A stretch of DNA of 29,741 bases from CAINDR01 sp964495615 (GTDB lineage Bacteria; Patescibacteriota; Patescibacteriia; Patescibacteriales; UBA12465), in NCBI GenBank assembly GCA_964495615.1, contig CAZBVX010000006.1, positions 1 to 29,741 on the forward strand, written 5' to 3'. Below are positions 7,974 to 15,613 of this stretch, in pieces (position 1 is the stretch's first letter; each line of letters starts with the position of its first letter). The notes beneath the pieces are model-generated. The model was not told where the DNA came from and did no database searches. It worked only from the letters and a program-made list of their open reading frames with translations. Position numbers and translations under genes: made by a program.

Positions 7974-9232
7974 AAAAGAATTGGCTGACAATTAGCTTGT
8001 CGTTTTTTGCTTTTGTTTTGCCTTGGCAAGTGAAGTTAATTCTACGCAAGGGAGAAATTAATGGCGGACAGAATAATTTTTTGGAAATTGCTCTTTTTGC
8101 TTTTGGTCTTGCCGTCTTGTTTTTTGTTTTTTTGGCTTTTCGCCAGATGATTATTGAAAAAAAATGGCCAGAAAAAAATTCTAAGCCAAATATTTTTTTG
8201 TTGATTTTTGTTTTGTTTTTATTTTTTTCAATCTTTTTTGGGGCGGACTATTTTTTGTCTTTGAGCCATTTCTTTTATTTTTTGATTGGCGCCTCATTTT
8301 TATTTTTTTCCCAATTATTTCAGAAAGAAATTAATTGGCGCTTGGTGGCGAGGGCTTTTCTATTTTCTTGTTTTTTATCTGCTCTTTTGGGGATTTTTCA
8401 ATTTGCCATTCAGGAAGTTCCAGAAATAAAATATTTTGTTGCGCCGCATCAAGTTTTGGAACATGCCGGAGAATCGGTTTTGGAAAGCGATGGCCAGCGT
8501 TTGCTTCGGGCTTATGGCGGCTTTGATCATCCAAATATTTTTGGCGGTGTGATGGCGGTTGCTTTGATTTTGATTATTGATAAATTAATTAGAGTAAAAG
8601 ATAAAAAAGAATGGTTAGCTTCGGTTTTTGTTTTTATAATTTTCTTTTGGGCTCTTTTAATATCTTTTTCTCGTGCCGCCTGGCTAGCTTTTGCTGTTGC
8701 TTTTTTGATTTATTTGTTTTTTAATTTTCGTCGTAGTTTGGCAAAAATTTTATTGATTTTTGGTTTGTGTGCTGGCGTATCGATGATTTTTTTTGGCGCT
8801 AATTCCGAATGGTTATCTTCTCGGGTGTCTGCTAACGGACGCTTGGAAAATATTTCAATTGACGAACGATGGACAGGCCTAAAAATCGCTTCTGAAAAAA
8901 TAATTTCTCAACCGTTCCGGCCGGCTGGTTTGGGATCTTATGCTAATTTTTTATTAAACAAATATCCAGATCTTTCTTCTTGGCAATATCAGCCAGTCCA
9001 CAATGTCTGGCTTTTATTGTCAGCAGAAGTTGGTGTTTGGTCGGCGATATTGTTGTTCCTTTTTTGTTTATCTATTATTTTAAATAATCAAAAAAAATCA
9101 GCCATCACGATTTCTTTGCTGGCGTTGCTTTTTGTGCTTTCACTTTTTGATCACTGGCTGTTTAGTTTGCCTTTTGGCATTCTTTTTTCTTTTTTTGTGC
9201 TTTCTTTTTCTTTCAGGGAAACTATTTTGTAG
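7970..9232 (+). CDS. O-antigen ligase/polymerase family membrane protein
   Basis: A 420-residue integral membrane protein with about ten to twelve hydrophobic helices. It fits the Wzy/WaaL (O-antigen ligase) superfamily, which joins or polymerises lipid-linked glycans on the outer face of the membrane. Supporting motifs are RAYGGFDHPNIFGG (near 178), SFSRAAWLA (near 226) and the loop HNVWLLLSAEVGVWSA (near 344), where an Arg and the His of HN are typical functional residues. Lipopolysaccharide is not expected in Patescibacteria, so the acceptor may be a surface glycan or protein. It overlaps the upstream gene by four bases, and its 3' end overlaps a convergent minus-strand gene by 82 bases. 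Confidence 0.88.
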   Translation: MKKNWLTISLSFFAFVLPWQVKLILRKGEINGGQNNFLEIALFAFGLAVLFFVFLAFRQMIIEKKWPEKNSKPNIFLLIFVLFLFFSIFFGADYFLSLSHFFYFLIGASFLFFSQLFQKEINWRLVARAFLFSCFLSALLGIFQFAIQEVPEIKYFVAPHQVLEHAGESVLESDGQRLLRAYGGFDHPNIFGGVMAVALILIIDKLIRVKDKKEWLASVFVFIIFFWALLISFSRAAWLAFAVAFLIYLFFNFRRSLAKILLIFGLCAGVSMIFFGANSEWLSSRVSANGRLENISIDERWTGLKIASEKIISQPFRPAGLGSYANFLLNKYPDLSSWQYQPVHNVWLLLSAEVGVWSAILLFLFCLSIILNNQKKSAITISLLALLFVLSLFDHWLFSLPFGILFSFFVLSFSFRETIL

Positions 9233-9426
9233 TCCCTTTGCAGAATTAGCAAATCTTTTTTTATCTCTATCAAAGCCGGATGCCCAATTAGCTCCGGCTT
9301 TTGTTCTAGAAGACTAAGCACGGCCGCCAAAGTGCCAAAGTAATCAGCAGACTCAATGTGAAACTTGATACTTTCGCGGTCTTTTACTAGCCAGAAAAGC
9401 CGCTTGATTTGATATTTTTTAATCAT
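9151..9426 (-). CDS. small conserved-looking protein of unknown function
   Basis: A 91-residue product with no recognised domain. It combines a basic-aromatic N-terminus (YQIKRLFWLVKDRESIKFH) with a hydrophobic helix-like segment (ADYFGTLAAVLSLLEQ, 27-42) and a Lys-rich tail. The composition looks like a real small helical protein rather than a shadow frame, and it extends well beyond the neighbouring gene. The last 82 bases overlap the 3' end of the convergent ligase-like gene, and those residues (about 66-91) are low complexity. A TATAAT box ends seven bases before the ATG, so the transcript may be leaderless. Confidence 0.65.
   Translation of the reverse strand: MIKKYQIKRLFWLVKDRESIKFHIESADYFGTLAAVLSLLEQKPELIGHPALIEIKKDLLILQRDYKIVSLKEKESTKKEKRMPKGKLNSQ
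9272..9308 (+). terminator. terminator-like hairpin after the ligase-like gene
   Basis: A perfect nine-base stem AAAGCCGGA/TCCGGCTTT (9272-9280 with 9293-9301) has a 12-base loop and continues into TTGTTCT. It lies 39 bases past the stop of the ligase-like gene, inside the coding sequence of the opposing gene. The T tail is interrupted, so strength is uncertain. Confidence 0.55.
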
Positions 9427-9432
9427 CTCTTA

Positions 9433-9438
9433 ATTATA
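9433..9438 (-). promoter_or_regulatory. -10 box of the small minus-strand gene
   Basis: The complement of 9433-9438 is a perfect TATAAT. A start six or seven bases downstream would fall on or next to the A of the ATG (9426), predicting a leaderless message. No clear -35 is visible (TCCTAT at 17-base spacing). Confidence 0.45.
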
Positions 9439-9527
9439 AAAAAAGAATGATAAAAATAGGATAAATTATTGATAAACAGCACATTAACAGCTATTGGGGC
9501 TTTTCCAAGGAGATACTTACCCCCTAG

Positions 9528-9556
9528 TTGACAACATATTAATAATATGTTAACAT
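9528..9556 (+). promoter_or_regulatory. promoter of the 122-residue unknown gene
   Basis: Consensus TTGACA (9528-9533) and TAACAT (9551-9556) are 17 bases apart, with an extended -10 TGT before the -10 box. The predicted leader is about 60 bases long. Confidence 0.75.
9533..9551. promoter_or_regulatory. operator-like palindrome in a promoter spacer
   Basis: AACATATT-AAT-AATATGTT is a perfect inverted repeat of eight bases with a three-base centre. It fills the spacer, touching the last base of the -35 and the first base of the -10. The placement is that expected of a repressor operator; no hairpin-plus-T terminator is present. The cognate regulator is not identified. Confidence 0.5.
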
Positions 9557-9622
9557 CTTTTTAGGAAAACGATTCTTTAAAAAAACCAAAAAATATAATT
9601 TTAATCCAAAAATTTTTACAAA

Positions 9623-9991
9623 ATGGAAGAATTAGCTACTAGATTAGATTTAATTAATGTTGAATTAGTTGATACATTAATTATCAGATGTGGAAAAAAC
9701 AAAGGAGTTGAAAAATTAAAAATTTACAAATCAACCAGATTTTTAAGACCTCAAGATTTTTTTCTGGGTAACAGAAAAAAAGTTTTAGAGCCAAAAAAAA
9801 TTGCCTTATTCTGCAAAGAATATCCAGAAATAATAGGCGAAGACACCCCTTTGTTTCTATTGGCGGAAACTTCATTCGGAGAGCTCGCTATTTTGGAAAT
9901 TGTTTGCTGCTGTAACAAATTAAATTTTAACGCCTTGTCTTTCAAAAGTTTGGAATTTCCGCCAAAATCAAGGATTGCCGTGGTTTGTTAA
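9623..9991 (+). CDS. small cytosolic protein of unknown function
   Basis: A 122-residue protein with no recognised family, no signal peptide and no membrane helix. It has alternating hydrophobic segments (NVELVDTLIIRC near 12-23, LFLLAETSFGELAILEIVC near 76-94) that suggest a compact alpha/beta fold, and a CCC triplet near 94-96. The gene has its own promoter with a central palindrome and its own terminator. The part from KKIALF (near 58) onward resembles the second half of the product of 10098-10550, so the two may be distant paralogs. There is no Shine-Dalgarno sequence. Confidence 0.75.
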   Translation: MEELATRLDLINVELVDTLIIRCGKNKGVEKLKIYKSTRFLRPQDFFLGNRKKVLEPKKIALFCKEYPEIIGEDTPLFLLAETSFGELAILEIVCCCNKLNFNALSFKSLEFPPKSRIAVVC

Positions 9992-10014
9992 AATTTTAAA
10001 AACTTCTCAACAAG

Positions 10015-10040
10015 GAGCCTCTTGATAATGAGGCTCTTTT
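10015..10040 (+). terminator. intrinsic terminator after the 122-residue gene
   Basis: Stem GAGCCTC/GAGGCTC (10015-10021 with 10030-10036), loop TTGATAAT, then TTTTCTTCCTC. Its core is nearly the same as that of the terminator at 10536. Confidence 0.85.
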
Positions 10041-10097
10041 CTTCCTCAGATTTTACCATGTTAATTGTTATTGTTGTTTGATAAAAATGATATTGTT

Positions 10098-10550
10098 ATG
10101 AAAAAAGGAGAAAACGGGTTATTTTTAGAAAAAGTTTTTTCTAAAATACCAGTTGCTTCTTCGGAAGTTGAAGCAAAGAAAATTTTCAAAACAGGAGTAG
10201 ACCCCAGCAAAAAAATGAAATCTTCGCGAGAAGCTCTAAAACTAGATGTTTATAAAATTAATGAAAATTTTACTTTTCAAGAAGTTTTTTCTAGTTTTGG
10301 CGATTTGAATGATCTTTATTTGTCGCGCGGACAAATAGCTGGATTTTACAATCGTAATCGTGAAAAGTTAAGCAAGAATAACACTTTCTTTTTAACAAAA
10401 AAAGACGATAACTTTCTTGTTGTTCCGGTTAACCAGTATGGTCCGGAGAAACCTTTAGATTTCAAACATTGTGGTACCTGGCTTGGATCAAGTGAGCATT
10501 TTGTAGTTATTCCAAATGTCAAAAAACCAAAACAGAAGCCTCTTAATTAA
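10098..10550 (+). CDS. small cytosolic protein of unknown function
   Basis: A 150-residue protein if it starts at the ATG at 10098; a TTG at 10065 would add 11 residues but has no better support. No family is recognised. It is Lys-rich and soluble, with a helical first half and a probable beta-rich second half (NTFFLT, NFLVVPV, EHFVVIPN). The pattern RGQIAGF...NTFFLT...FLVVPV parallels PKKIALF...DTPLFLL...LAILEI in the preceding gene, hinting at common ancestry. The stop codon lies inside the terminator stem, so the end of the message and the end of the protein coincide. No Shine-Dalgarno sequence. Confidence 0.7.
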   Translation: MKKGENGLFLEKVFSKIPVASSEVEAKKIFKTGVDPSKKMKSSREALKLDVYKINENFTFQEVFSSFGDLNDLYLSRGQIAGFYNRNREKLSKNNTFFLTKKDDNFLVVPVNQYGPEKPLDFKHCGTWLGSSEHFVVIPNVKKPKQKPLN

Positions 10551-10561
10551 GAGGCTTTTTT
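10536..10561 (+). terminator. intrinsic terminator overlapping the stop codon
   Basis: Perfect stem AAGCCTCTT/AAGAGGCTT around AATT, followed by T to 10561. The TAA of the preceding gene lies in the loop side of the stem. Being a full palindrome, it may also end the convergent radC transcript, although the T-rich tail on that side is broken. Confidence 0.88.
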
Positions 10562-10578
10562 ATTTGAGAAAATATTTT

Positions 10579-11304
10579 TTAAATTTTGAAGGGAATGCTG
10601 ACGAATTTGTTTTTGGCAATAATCAGGTGATCCAAGAGGTCGATTCCCAAAATTTGACCGGCTTCCGCTAATTTCTGAGTGACTTCCAGGTCGGCTTCCG
10701 TGATTTTTAGGGCGCCGGAAGGATGGTTGTGAGCAACGATAATTGCGACCGCAGAATATTCCAGGGCTGGCTTGAAGACTTCTCGCGGATGGACAATACT
10801 GGAAGTTAAACTGCCGATAGAAATTACTTCATCATGGACAATTTTGTATTGACTATTGAGATATAAGCCGCGGAAATGTTCTTTTGGTAAAGCTCTCATG
10901 TCTTTCAAATATTCAAAAGCTTGTTTGGCGCTTTTGATTACAACAGAACCATGGCTCTTTTTTTCATAAAAACGGCGCCCCAATTCAAAACAAGCGACAA
11001 TTTGACAAGCCTTAACAATCGGAATATCTAATTCCTTGCTAATTATTTTTGGATCGCGTTGATTGATTAAAGTTTTTTCGCCATATTCTTTTAGTAAACG
11101 GGAACTCATGGCTGAAACTTCTTCTTTTTTGGTGCCGACGCTGAGGACAATCGAAAGCAGTTCGGAAACCGAAAGTTCTTCCGGACCTCTTTCCATCATT
11201 TTTTCTCTGGGACGATCTTTGATTTCCAATTCTTTGATGCGCAAAGAATATTTTTTATCTGAATTTAAAACGAAATCATGGTCTTGAAGTTTGTAGTTTG
11301 ACAT
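10579..11304 (-). CDS. radC: RadC family JAB/MPN-domain protein
   Basis: The 241-residue protein matches the RadC (UPF0758) family. The N-terminal half carries the typical RPREKMMERGPEELSVSELL and a helix-hairpin-helix-like region. The C-terminal JAB/MPN metalloprotease-like domain has its metal and catalytic residues: Glu159 in HDEVIS, then His192, His194, Ser196 and Asp205 in AHNHPSG...EAD. The role in repair is not settled in any organism despite the name. It is transcribed alone on the minus strand, divergent from the M16 peptidase gene. Confidence 0.93.
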   Translation of the reverse strand: MSNYKLQDHDFVLNSDKKYSLRIKELEIKDRPREKMMERGPEELSVSELLSIVLSVGTKKEEVSAMSSRLLKEYGEKTLINQRDPKIISKELDIPIVKACQIVACFELGRRFYEKKSHGSVVIKSAKQAFEYLKDMRALPKEHFRGLYLNSQYKIVHDEVISIGSLTSSIVHPREVFKPALEYSAVAIIVAHNHPSGALKITEADLEVTQKLAEAGQILGIDLLDHLIIAKNKFVSIPFKI

Positions 11305-11332
11305 AACGAAGCAAAATTATTGATTTGTTTCA

Positions 11333-11341
11333 ATTATAGCA
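11333..11341 (-). promoter_or_regulatory. extended -10 promoter of radC
   Basis: The complement reads TGC-TATAAT (a perfect -10 with extended -10). The matching -35 (TTCTAA) is poor, as is common for extended -10 promoters. It predicts a leader of about 22 bases. Confidence 0.65.
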
Positions 11342-11387
11342 AGGATGTGTTAAATTTAGAAGAGATTAATTAAATTTTTTTGATAAT

Positions 11388-12659
11388 ATGAAAATAAAAG
11401 ATCAGAAATTATCCAATGGCTTGCGCTTTATTGAGGCTCCAATGCCTGGTACCAGAACGGCGACCGTCCTAATTATTTATAAAACTGGTTCAAAATATGA
11501 AAATCGCCAAACTAGCGGAATTTCCCATTTTGTGGAGCACGTGATGTTTAAGGGAACTGAAAAGCGTCCTGATGCTGCTCTTATTTCCAGTGAATTAGAT
11601 AGTATTGGCGGCGAATACAATGCTTTTACTTCCAAAGAATTTACCGGTTATTACATCAAAGCCGATGCCGCCAAATTTCCACGAGCTTTGGAAATTATTA
11701 GTGATATGGTCACTAATTCAAAATTTGCTGACGAGGACATCAACAAAGAGCGAGGCGTGATTATTGAGGAGGCGAATATGTATGATGCCAACCCGATGAT
11801 GAAAATTGAGGATGTTTTTGAGCAAGTTCTTTATGGTGACACTCCAGCTGGTTGGGACACGATTGGTTTTAAAGAAAATATCAAAACTTGGACTCATCAA
11901 GATTTTGTCAAATATTTCAAATCTCAATATGGCACAAATTCCGCAACTTTGGTTTTTGCTGGTAATTTGCCAAAAGATATTAAAAAACAAGCAGAAAAAT
12001 TTTTTTCCGCTTTGCCAAAAAACAAATGGCAGAACAAATTAGCGGTCAAAGAACAACAAAAATCTCCACAAGTTTTGGCGGTTAACAAAAAAATTGAGCA
12101 AACAGTTTTTTCTCTGGGTGTCCGTACTTTTAAATCCGGCTCAAAAGAAGAAGCGGCAACAAAATTATTAGGTGTAATTCTTGGCGGTTCAATGAGTTCC
12201 CGTTTGTTTTCCGAAGTTCGTGAAAAAAGAGGCTTGGCCTATTCAGTTCGCGCCAGTGTCGAATTTTATTCCGATTGCGGCTACTTAACCGCGGTGGCTG
12301 GTGTAAAAAATGAAAAATTAGAAGAGGCTCTTTTGGCAGTTTTGGAAGAATTTAGAAAAATAAAAGAAGAAAAAATACCTGCTTCAGAAATAAAAAAAGC
12401 GATAGACTTAACTTCTGGACGTTTAGCAATTCAATTGGAAGCCAGCGATGATGTTGCTAACTGGTATGGCTTTCAAACTATTCTCAAAAAAGAAGTTATT
12501 AGTCCTGAACAATTTTTGAAAAAAATAAAATCAGTAACAGCAGATGATTTGCAAAAAGTAGCCAAACAAATTTTTCAACCGAAAAATCTTAACTTGGCTT
12601 TAATTGGGCCAATTAAGGATCAAAAAAAACTGTTAGCAATTTTGAAAAAATTCAAATAA
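11388..12659 (+). CDS. M16 family zinc peptidase
   Basis: A 423-residue protein of the pitrilysin/insulinase (M16) family, of the length of bacterial processing-peptidase homologues. The inverted zinc motif HFVEH (H47, E50, H51) is intact, and the third ligand Glu128 falls exactly 76 residues after it, giving the classic HxxEH-x76-E. The C-terminal half has the conserved LFSEVREKRGLAYS. There is no signal peptide, so it should act in the cytosol on peptides or small unfolded proteins. It is the first gene of a compact cluster, five bases before the helicase gene. No clear promoter is seen; TGATAAT abuts the ATG. Confidence 0.94.
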   Translation: MKIKDQKLSNGLRFIEAPMPGTRTATVLIIYKTGSKYENRQTSGISHFVEHVMFKGTEKRPDAALISSELDSIGGEYNAFTSKEFTGYYIKADAAKFPRALEIISDMVTNSKFADEDINKERGVIIEEANMYDANPMMKIEDVFEQVLYGDTPAGWDTIGFKENIKTWTHQDFVKYFKSQYGTNSATLVFAGNLPKDIKKQAEKFFSALPKNKWQNKLAVKEQQKSPQVLAVNKKIEQTVFSLGVRTFKSGSKEEAATKLLGVILGGSMSSRLFSEVREKRGLAYSVRASVEFYSDCGYLTAVAGVKNEKLEEALLAVLEEFRKIKEEKIPASEIKKAIDLTSGRLAIQLEASDDVANWYGFQTILKKEVISPEQFLKKIKSVTADDLQKVAKQIFQPKNLNLALIGPIKDQKKLLAILKKFK

Positions 12660-12664
12660 ATTAT

Positions 12665-15610
12665 ATGGATTTTTCTTTGGAAAAATTAAATAACGCTCAA
12701 AAAAAAGCAGTCACTCATGAATCCGGCCCGCTGTTAATTGTTGCTGGTGCCGGCACAGGCAAGACTACGGTTTTGATTAATCGCCTAGCCTATTTAATTA
12801 TGGAGAAAAAAGTTTCCACGGAAAATATTCTCTTGATTACTTTTACTGAAAAAGCTGCTAGTGAGTTGGAGGAAAGAGCAGACCAAATTTTGCCTTATGG
12901 CTATGTTGATTTGTGGATTCACACTTTTCACGGTTTTGCGGAAAGATTATTGCGAGAACATTCTTTGGATATCGGTTTGCCTTCAAATTTCAAACTTCTT
13001 TCCTCTACTGAGCAATGGATTTTGGTTAAGAAAAATCTTGGTGTTTTTAAGTTGGATTATTATCGTCCATTGGGAAATCCAACAAAATTTATTTCTGAAT
13101 TGCTACGTCATTTTTCTCGCTTGAAAGATGAAAATATCAGCCCAGAAGAATACTTGGCTTATGTCGAAAAATTAGAAAAAGCTAATAATCCAAAACGCAA
13201 AAAAGGAGAAATTATTTTGGATGAATTAATTGATGAAACAGAATTGAGCCGTCTCAAAGAATTAGCTAATGCCTATGTTGTTTATAATAATCTCTTACTG
13301 CAAGAAAGCGCTTTGGATTTTGGAGATTTAATTGTTTATTGTTTGAAACTTTTAACTGAACGTCCAAAAATTTTGAATTTTTATCGCCAGCAATTCAAAT
13401 ATGTGATGGTTGATGAATTTCAGGACACCAACTGGGCGCAGTATGAATTAATAAAATTACTTTCTGCTCCAGAAAACAATTTGGTGGTGGTTGGTGATGA
13501 CGATCAAGCAGTCTACAAATTCCGCGGAGCAAGTATTAGTAATATTTTGCAATTCAAAGACGATTTTCCAAAAGCAGAGGAGGTGGTGTTGACGGAAAAC
13601 TATCGCTCCAAACAAGAAATTTTGGACTATGCTTATCGCTTTATTCAAAATAATAATCCAAATCGCTTGGAAGAAAAATTGCAGATTGACAAGGGCTTGA
13701 AATCGATGATTAGGGAAAATCGCGACGAAACTGCAGTGCGTTTTTTGCAGTTTTCTAGACAGGAAGAAGAGTTGGCTTTTGTGGCTGAAGAAATAAGCAG
13801 CCGTCATGAAGATTTTTGGAAGGATTTTGCAATTTTAGTTCGCGCCAACGACACCGCCGATGCTTTTGTGAAAGAACTGAATCGCCGCAACATTCCGAAT
13901 CAGTTTGTTTCTCTGCGCGGCCTATATTACAAGCCTTTAATTATTGATTGTTTTTCTTATTTGCGCTTACTGGACAACTATCACGAATCCAGTGCACTCT
14001 TCCGAGTTTTGAATATGGAAGTTTTTCAGGTTTCACAATCTGACTTGATTACCATCAACAAATTCGCGCACAAGAAAGTACTTTCGCTTTTTGAAGCCTT
14101 GTCTTTTGCTAATGAAATTCCAGGGATTGCCGAAAAATCAAGAGAAAATATCAGCAAGTTATTAAGATTAATTGCGGTGCATTCTGAACTGGCGGCTAAC
14201 AAAAAACCAAGCAAGGTTTTTGTGCAATTTGTTTATGATTCAGAATTGCTAAAAAATTTGGACAATGACCGCGATCAAGAATCTTTTTCTTATTTGAATC
14301 AAATTTATCGCAAGATAAAAAGCTTTGAAGAGAATTTGCCGGACGCCCGTTTGAAAGATTTTTTGGAAATTCTGGAATTGGAAATTGCTGCTGGTGAAAC
14401 CGGTGCTTTGAAATTAGATTTTGCTGACGATGATTCGGTGAAAATTATGACCGTTCATGCGGCAAAAGGCTTGGAATTCAAAAATGTTTTTGTGGTTAAT
14501 GCAGTCGATAAAAAATTTCCAACCATTGGTCGCAGTGAAAAAATTTCCGTGCCAGACGAATTGGTAAAAGAAAAAGTAGTAGAAAGCAAAGACGCTCATT
14601 TGGAAGAAGAGAGGCGTTTATTCTATGTAGCCCTCACTAGAGCAAAAGAAAACTTGTTTATTACCGGCGCCAAAGATTATGGCGGTTTGCGTGAAAAAAA
14701 ACCTTCTCGTTTTATTCCGGAGATGGGACTAGAAATTACCGAAGTAAATAGTGATGAAATATTTTCTGGAAAGTTGGAATTGTTGCGCGACTTGGCAGCC
14801 TTGGAAGAACCGGAAAATATCAAAGATGAACCGCTGGTTATTCCGGAACAATTTTCTTTTTCGCAGTTGGCGGCGTTTAGTAATTGTCCTTTGCAATACA
14901 AGTTTGCTTTTATTTTGAAAATTCCAGCACCTGAGGACAAGCCTAGTTTGATTTTTGGAAGAGTGATGCACTCAGTGCTTTTTGATTTTTTGTCTCCCTT
15001 GATTTCTGGCCGGCAAGTTTTGCAAACTAGTTTATTTGGTGCAGAAAAAGATTCTCCACTTAACAAAAATAGATTAATGGCGATTTTCAAAGAGCGTTGG
15101 CAGTCCGATGGCTATGATACCAAAGAACAGCGGGAAGAATTTTTAGCAAAAGGAAAAAAATCTTTGGAACTATTCTGGCAATATTGGCAGGGCTTGGAGA
15201 ATCGAGAAATTTTATTTTTGGAGAAACGTTTTTCTTTCAAAATTTCTGGTGAGATTATGAAAGGGGCGATTGACCGGGTTGATATTTTGTCTGATGGGCG
15301 CTTGGAAGTTGTTGACTACAAAACTGGCAATCCCAAAGAAAAATTAGATTATGAAGCTCGCCGCCAGTTGATTCTCTATCAATTATTTTTGGAAGAATTT
15401 TTAGGTAGGGAAATTGCTCGACTCAGTTATTATTATCTGGAAAATGGCAGCGTGGCTTCTTTCGAAGCAAGTGAAAAAGAAAAAGAAAAATTACGCCAAG
15501 AGATTGGCAAGGAAATTGAAGCTATTAAAAAAGGTCAATTTCCACCAAAGCCAGGCGAAATGTGTAAGTTTTGTGATTTTAAAGGAATTTGTGAATTTGC
15601 TAAATTATAA
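12665..15610 (+). CDS. UvrD-type helicase fused to iron-sulphur nuclease
   Basis: A 981-residue superfamily 1A helicase with a C-terminal RecB-like nuclease. Helicase motifs: Walker A AGAGTGKT (27-34), Walker B VMVDEFQDTN (near 247), GDDDQAVYKFRGAS (motif III area), MTVHAAKGLEF and VALTRAKENLF. The nuclease has Asp870 (GAIDRVD), Asp884 and Lys886 (VDYKTG). Cys741 and the cluster C967-x2-C970-x5-C976 match the four-cysteine 4Fe-4S staple of AddB-type nucleases. Helicase and iron-sulphur nuclease in one chain suggests a single-subunit, AddAB- or AdnAB-like DNA end processor, next to ruvB. It is three bases before ruvB. Confidence 0.95.
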   Translation: MDFSLEKLNNAQKKAVTHESGPLLIVAGAGTGKTTVLINRLAYLIMEKKVSTENILLITFTEKAASELEERADQILPYGYVDLWIHTFHGFAERLLREHSLDIGLPSNFKLLSSTEQWILVKKNLGVFKLDYYRPLGNPTKFISELLRHFSRLKDENISPEEYLAYVEKLEKANNPKRKKGEIILDELIDETELSRLKELANAYVVYNNLLLQESALDFGDLIVYCLKLLTERPKILNFYRQQFKYVMVDEFQDTNWAQYELIKLLSAPENNLVVVGDDDQAVYKFRGASISNILQFKDDFPKAEEVVLTENYRSKQEILDYAYRFIQNNNPNRLEEKLQIDKGLKSMIRENRDETAVRFLQFSRQEEELAFVAEEISSRHEDFWKDFAILVRANDTADAFVKELNRRNIPNQFVSLRGLYYKPLIIDCFSYLRLLDNYHESSALFRVLNMEVFQVSQSDLITINKFAHKKVLSLFEALSFANEIPGIAEKSRENISKLLRLIAVHSELAANKKPSKVFVQFVYDSELLKNLDNDRDQESFSYLNQIYRKIKSFEENLPDARLKDFLEILELEIAAGETGALKLDFADDDSVKIMTVHAAKGLEFKNVFVVNAVDKKFPTIGRSEKISVPDELVKEKVVESKDAHLEEERRLFYVALTRAKENLFITGAKDYGGLREKKPSRFIPEMGLEITEVNSDEIFSGKLELLRDLAALEEPENIKDEPLVIPEQFSFSQLAAFSNCPLQYKFAFILKIPAPEDKPSLIFGRVMHSVLFDFLSPLISGRQVLQTSLFGAEKDSPLNKNRLMAIFKERWQSDGYDTKEQREEFLAKGKKSLELFWQYWQGLENREILFLEKRFSFKISGEIMKGAIDRVDILSDGRLEVVDYKTGNPKEKLDYEARRQLILYQLFLEEFLGREIARLSYYYLENGSVASFEASEKEKEKLRQEIGKEIEAIKKGQFPPKPGEMCKFCDFKGICEFAKL

Positions 15611-15613
15611 TAT

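Noticed and set aside
10065..10097. TTG start adding 11 residues to the 150-residue unknown protein
   Set aside because: There is no Shine-Dalgarno or promoter support, and the added residues are low complexity; the ATG at 10098 is simpler.
14677..15090. 137-codon open frame antisense to the helicase-nuclease gene
   Set aside because: It lies wholly within a clear conserved gene and has Ser/Lys-rich shadow composition.
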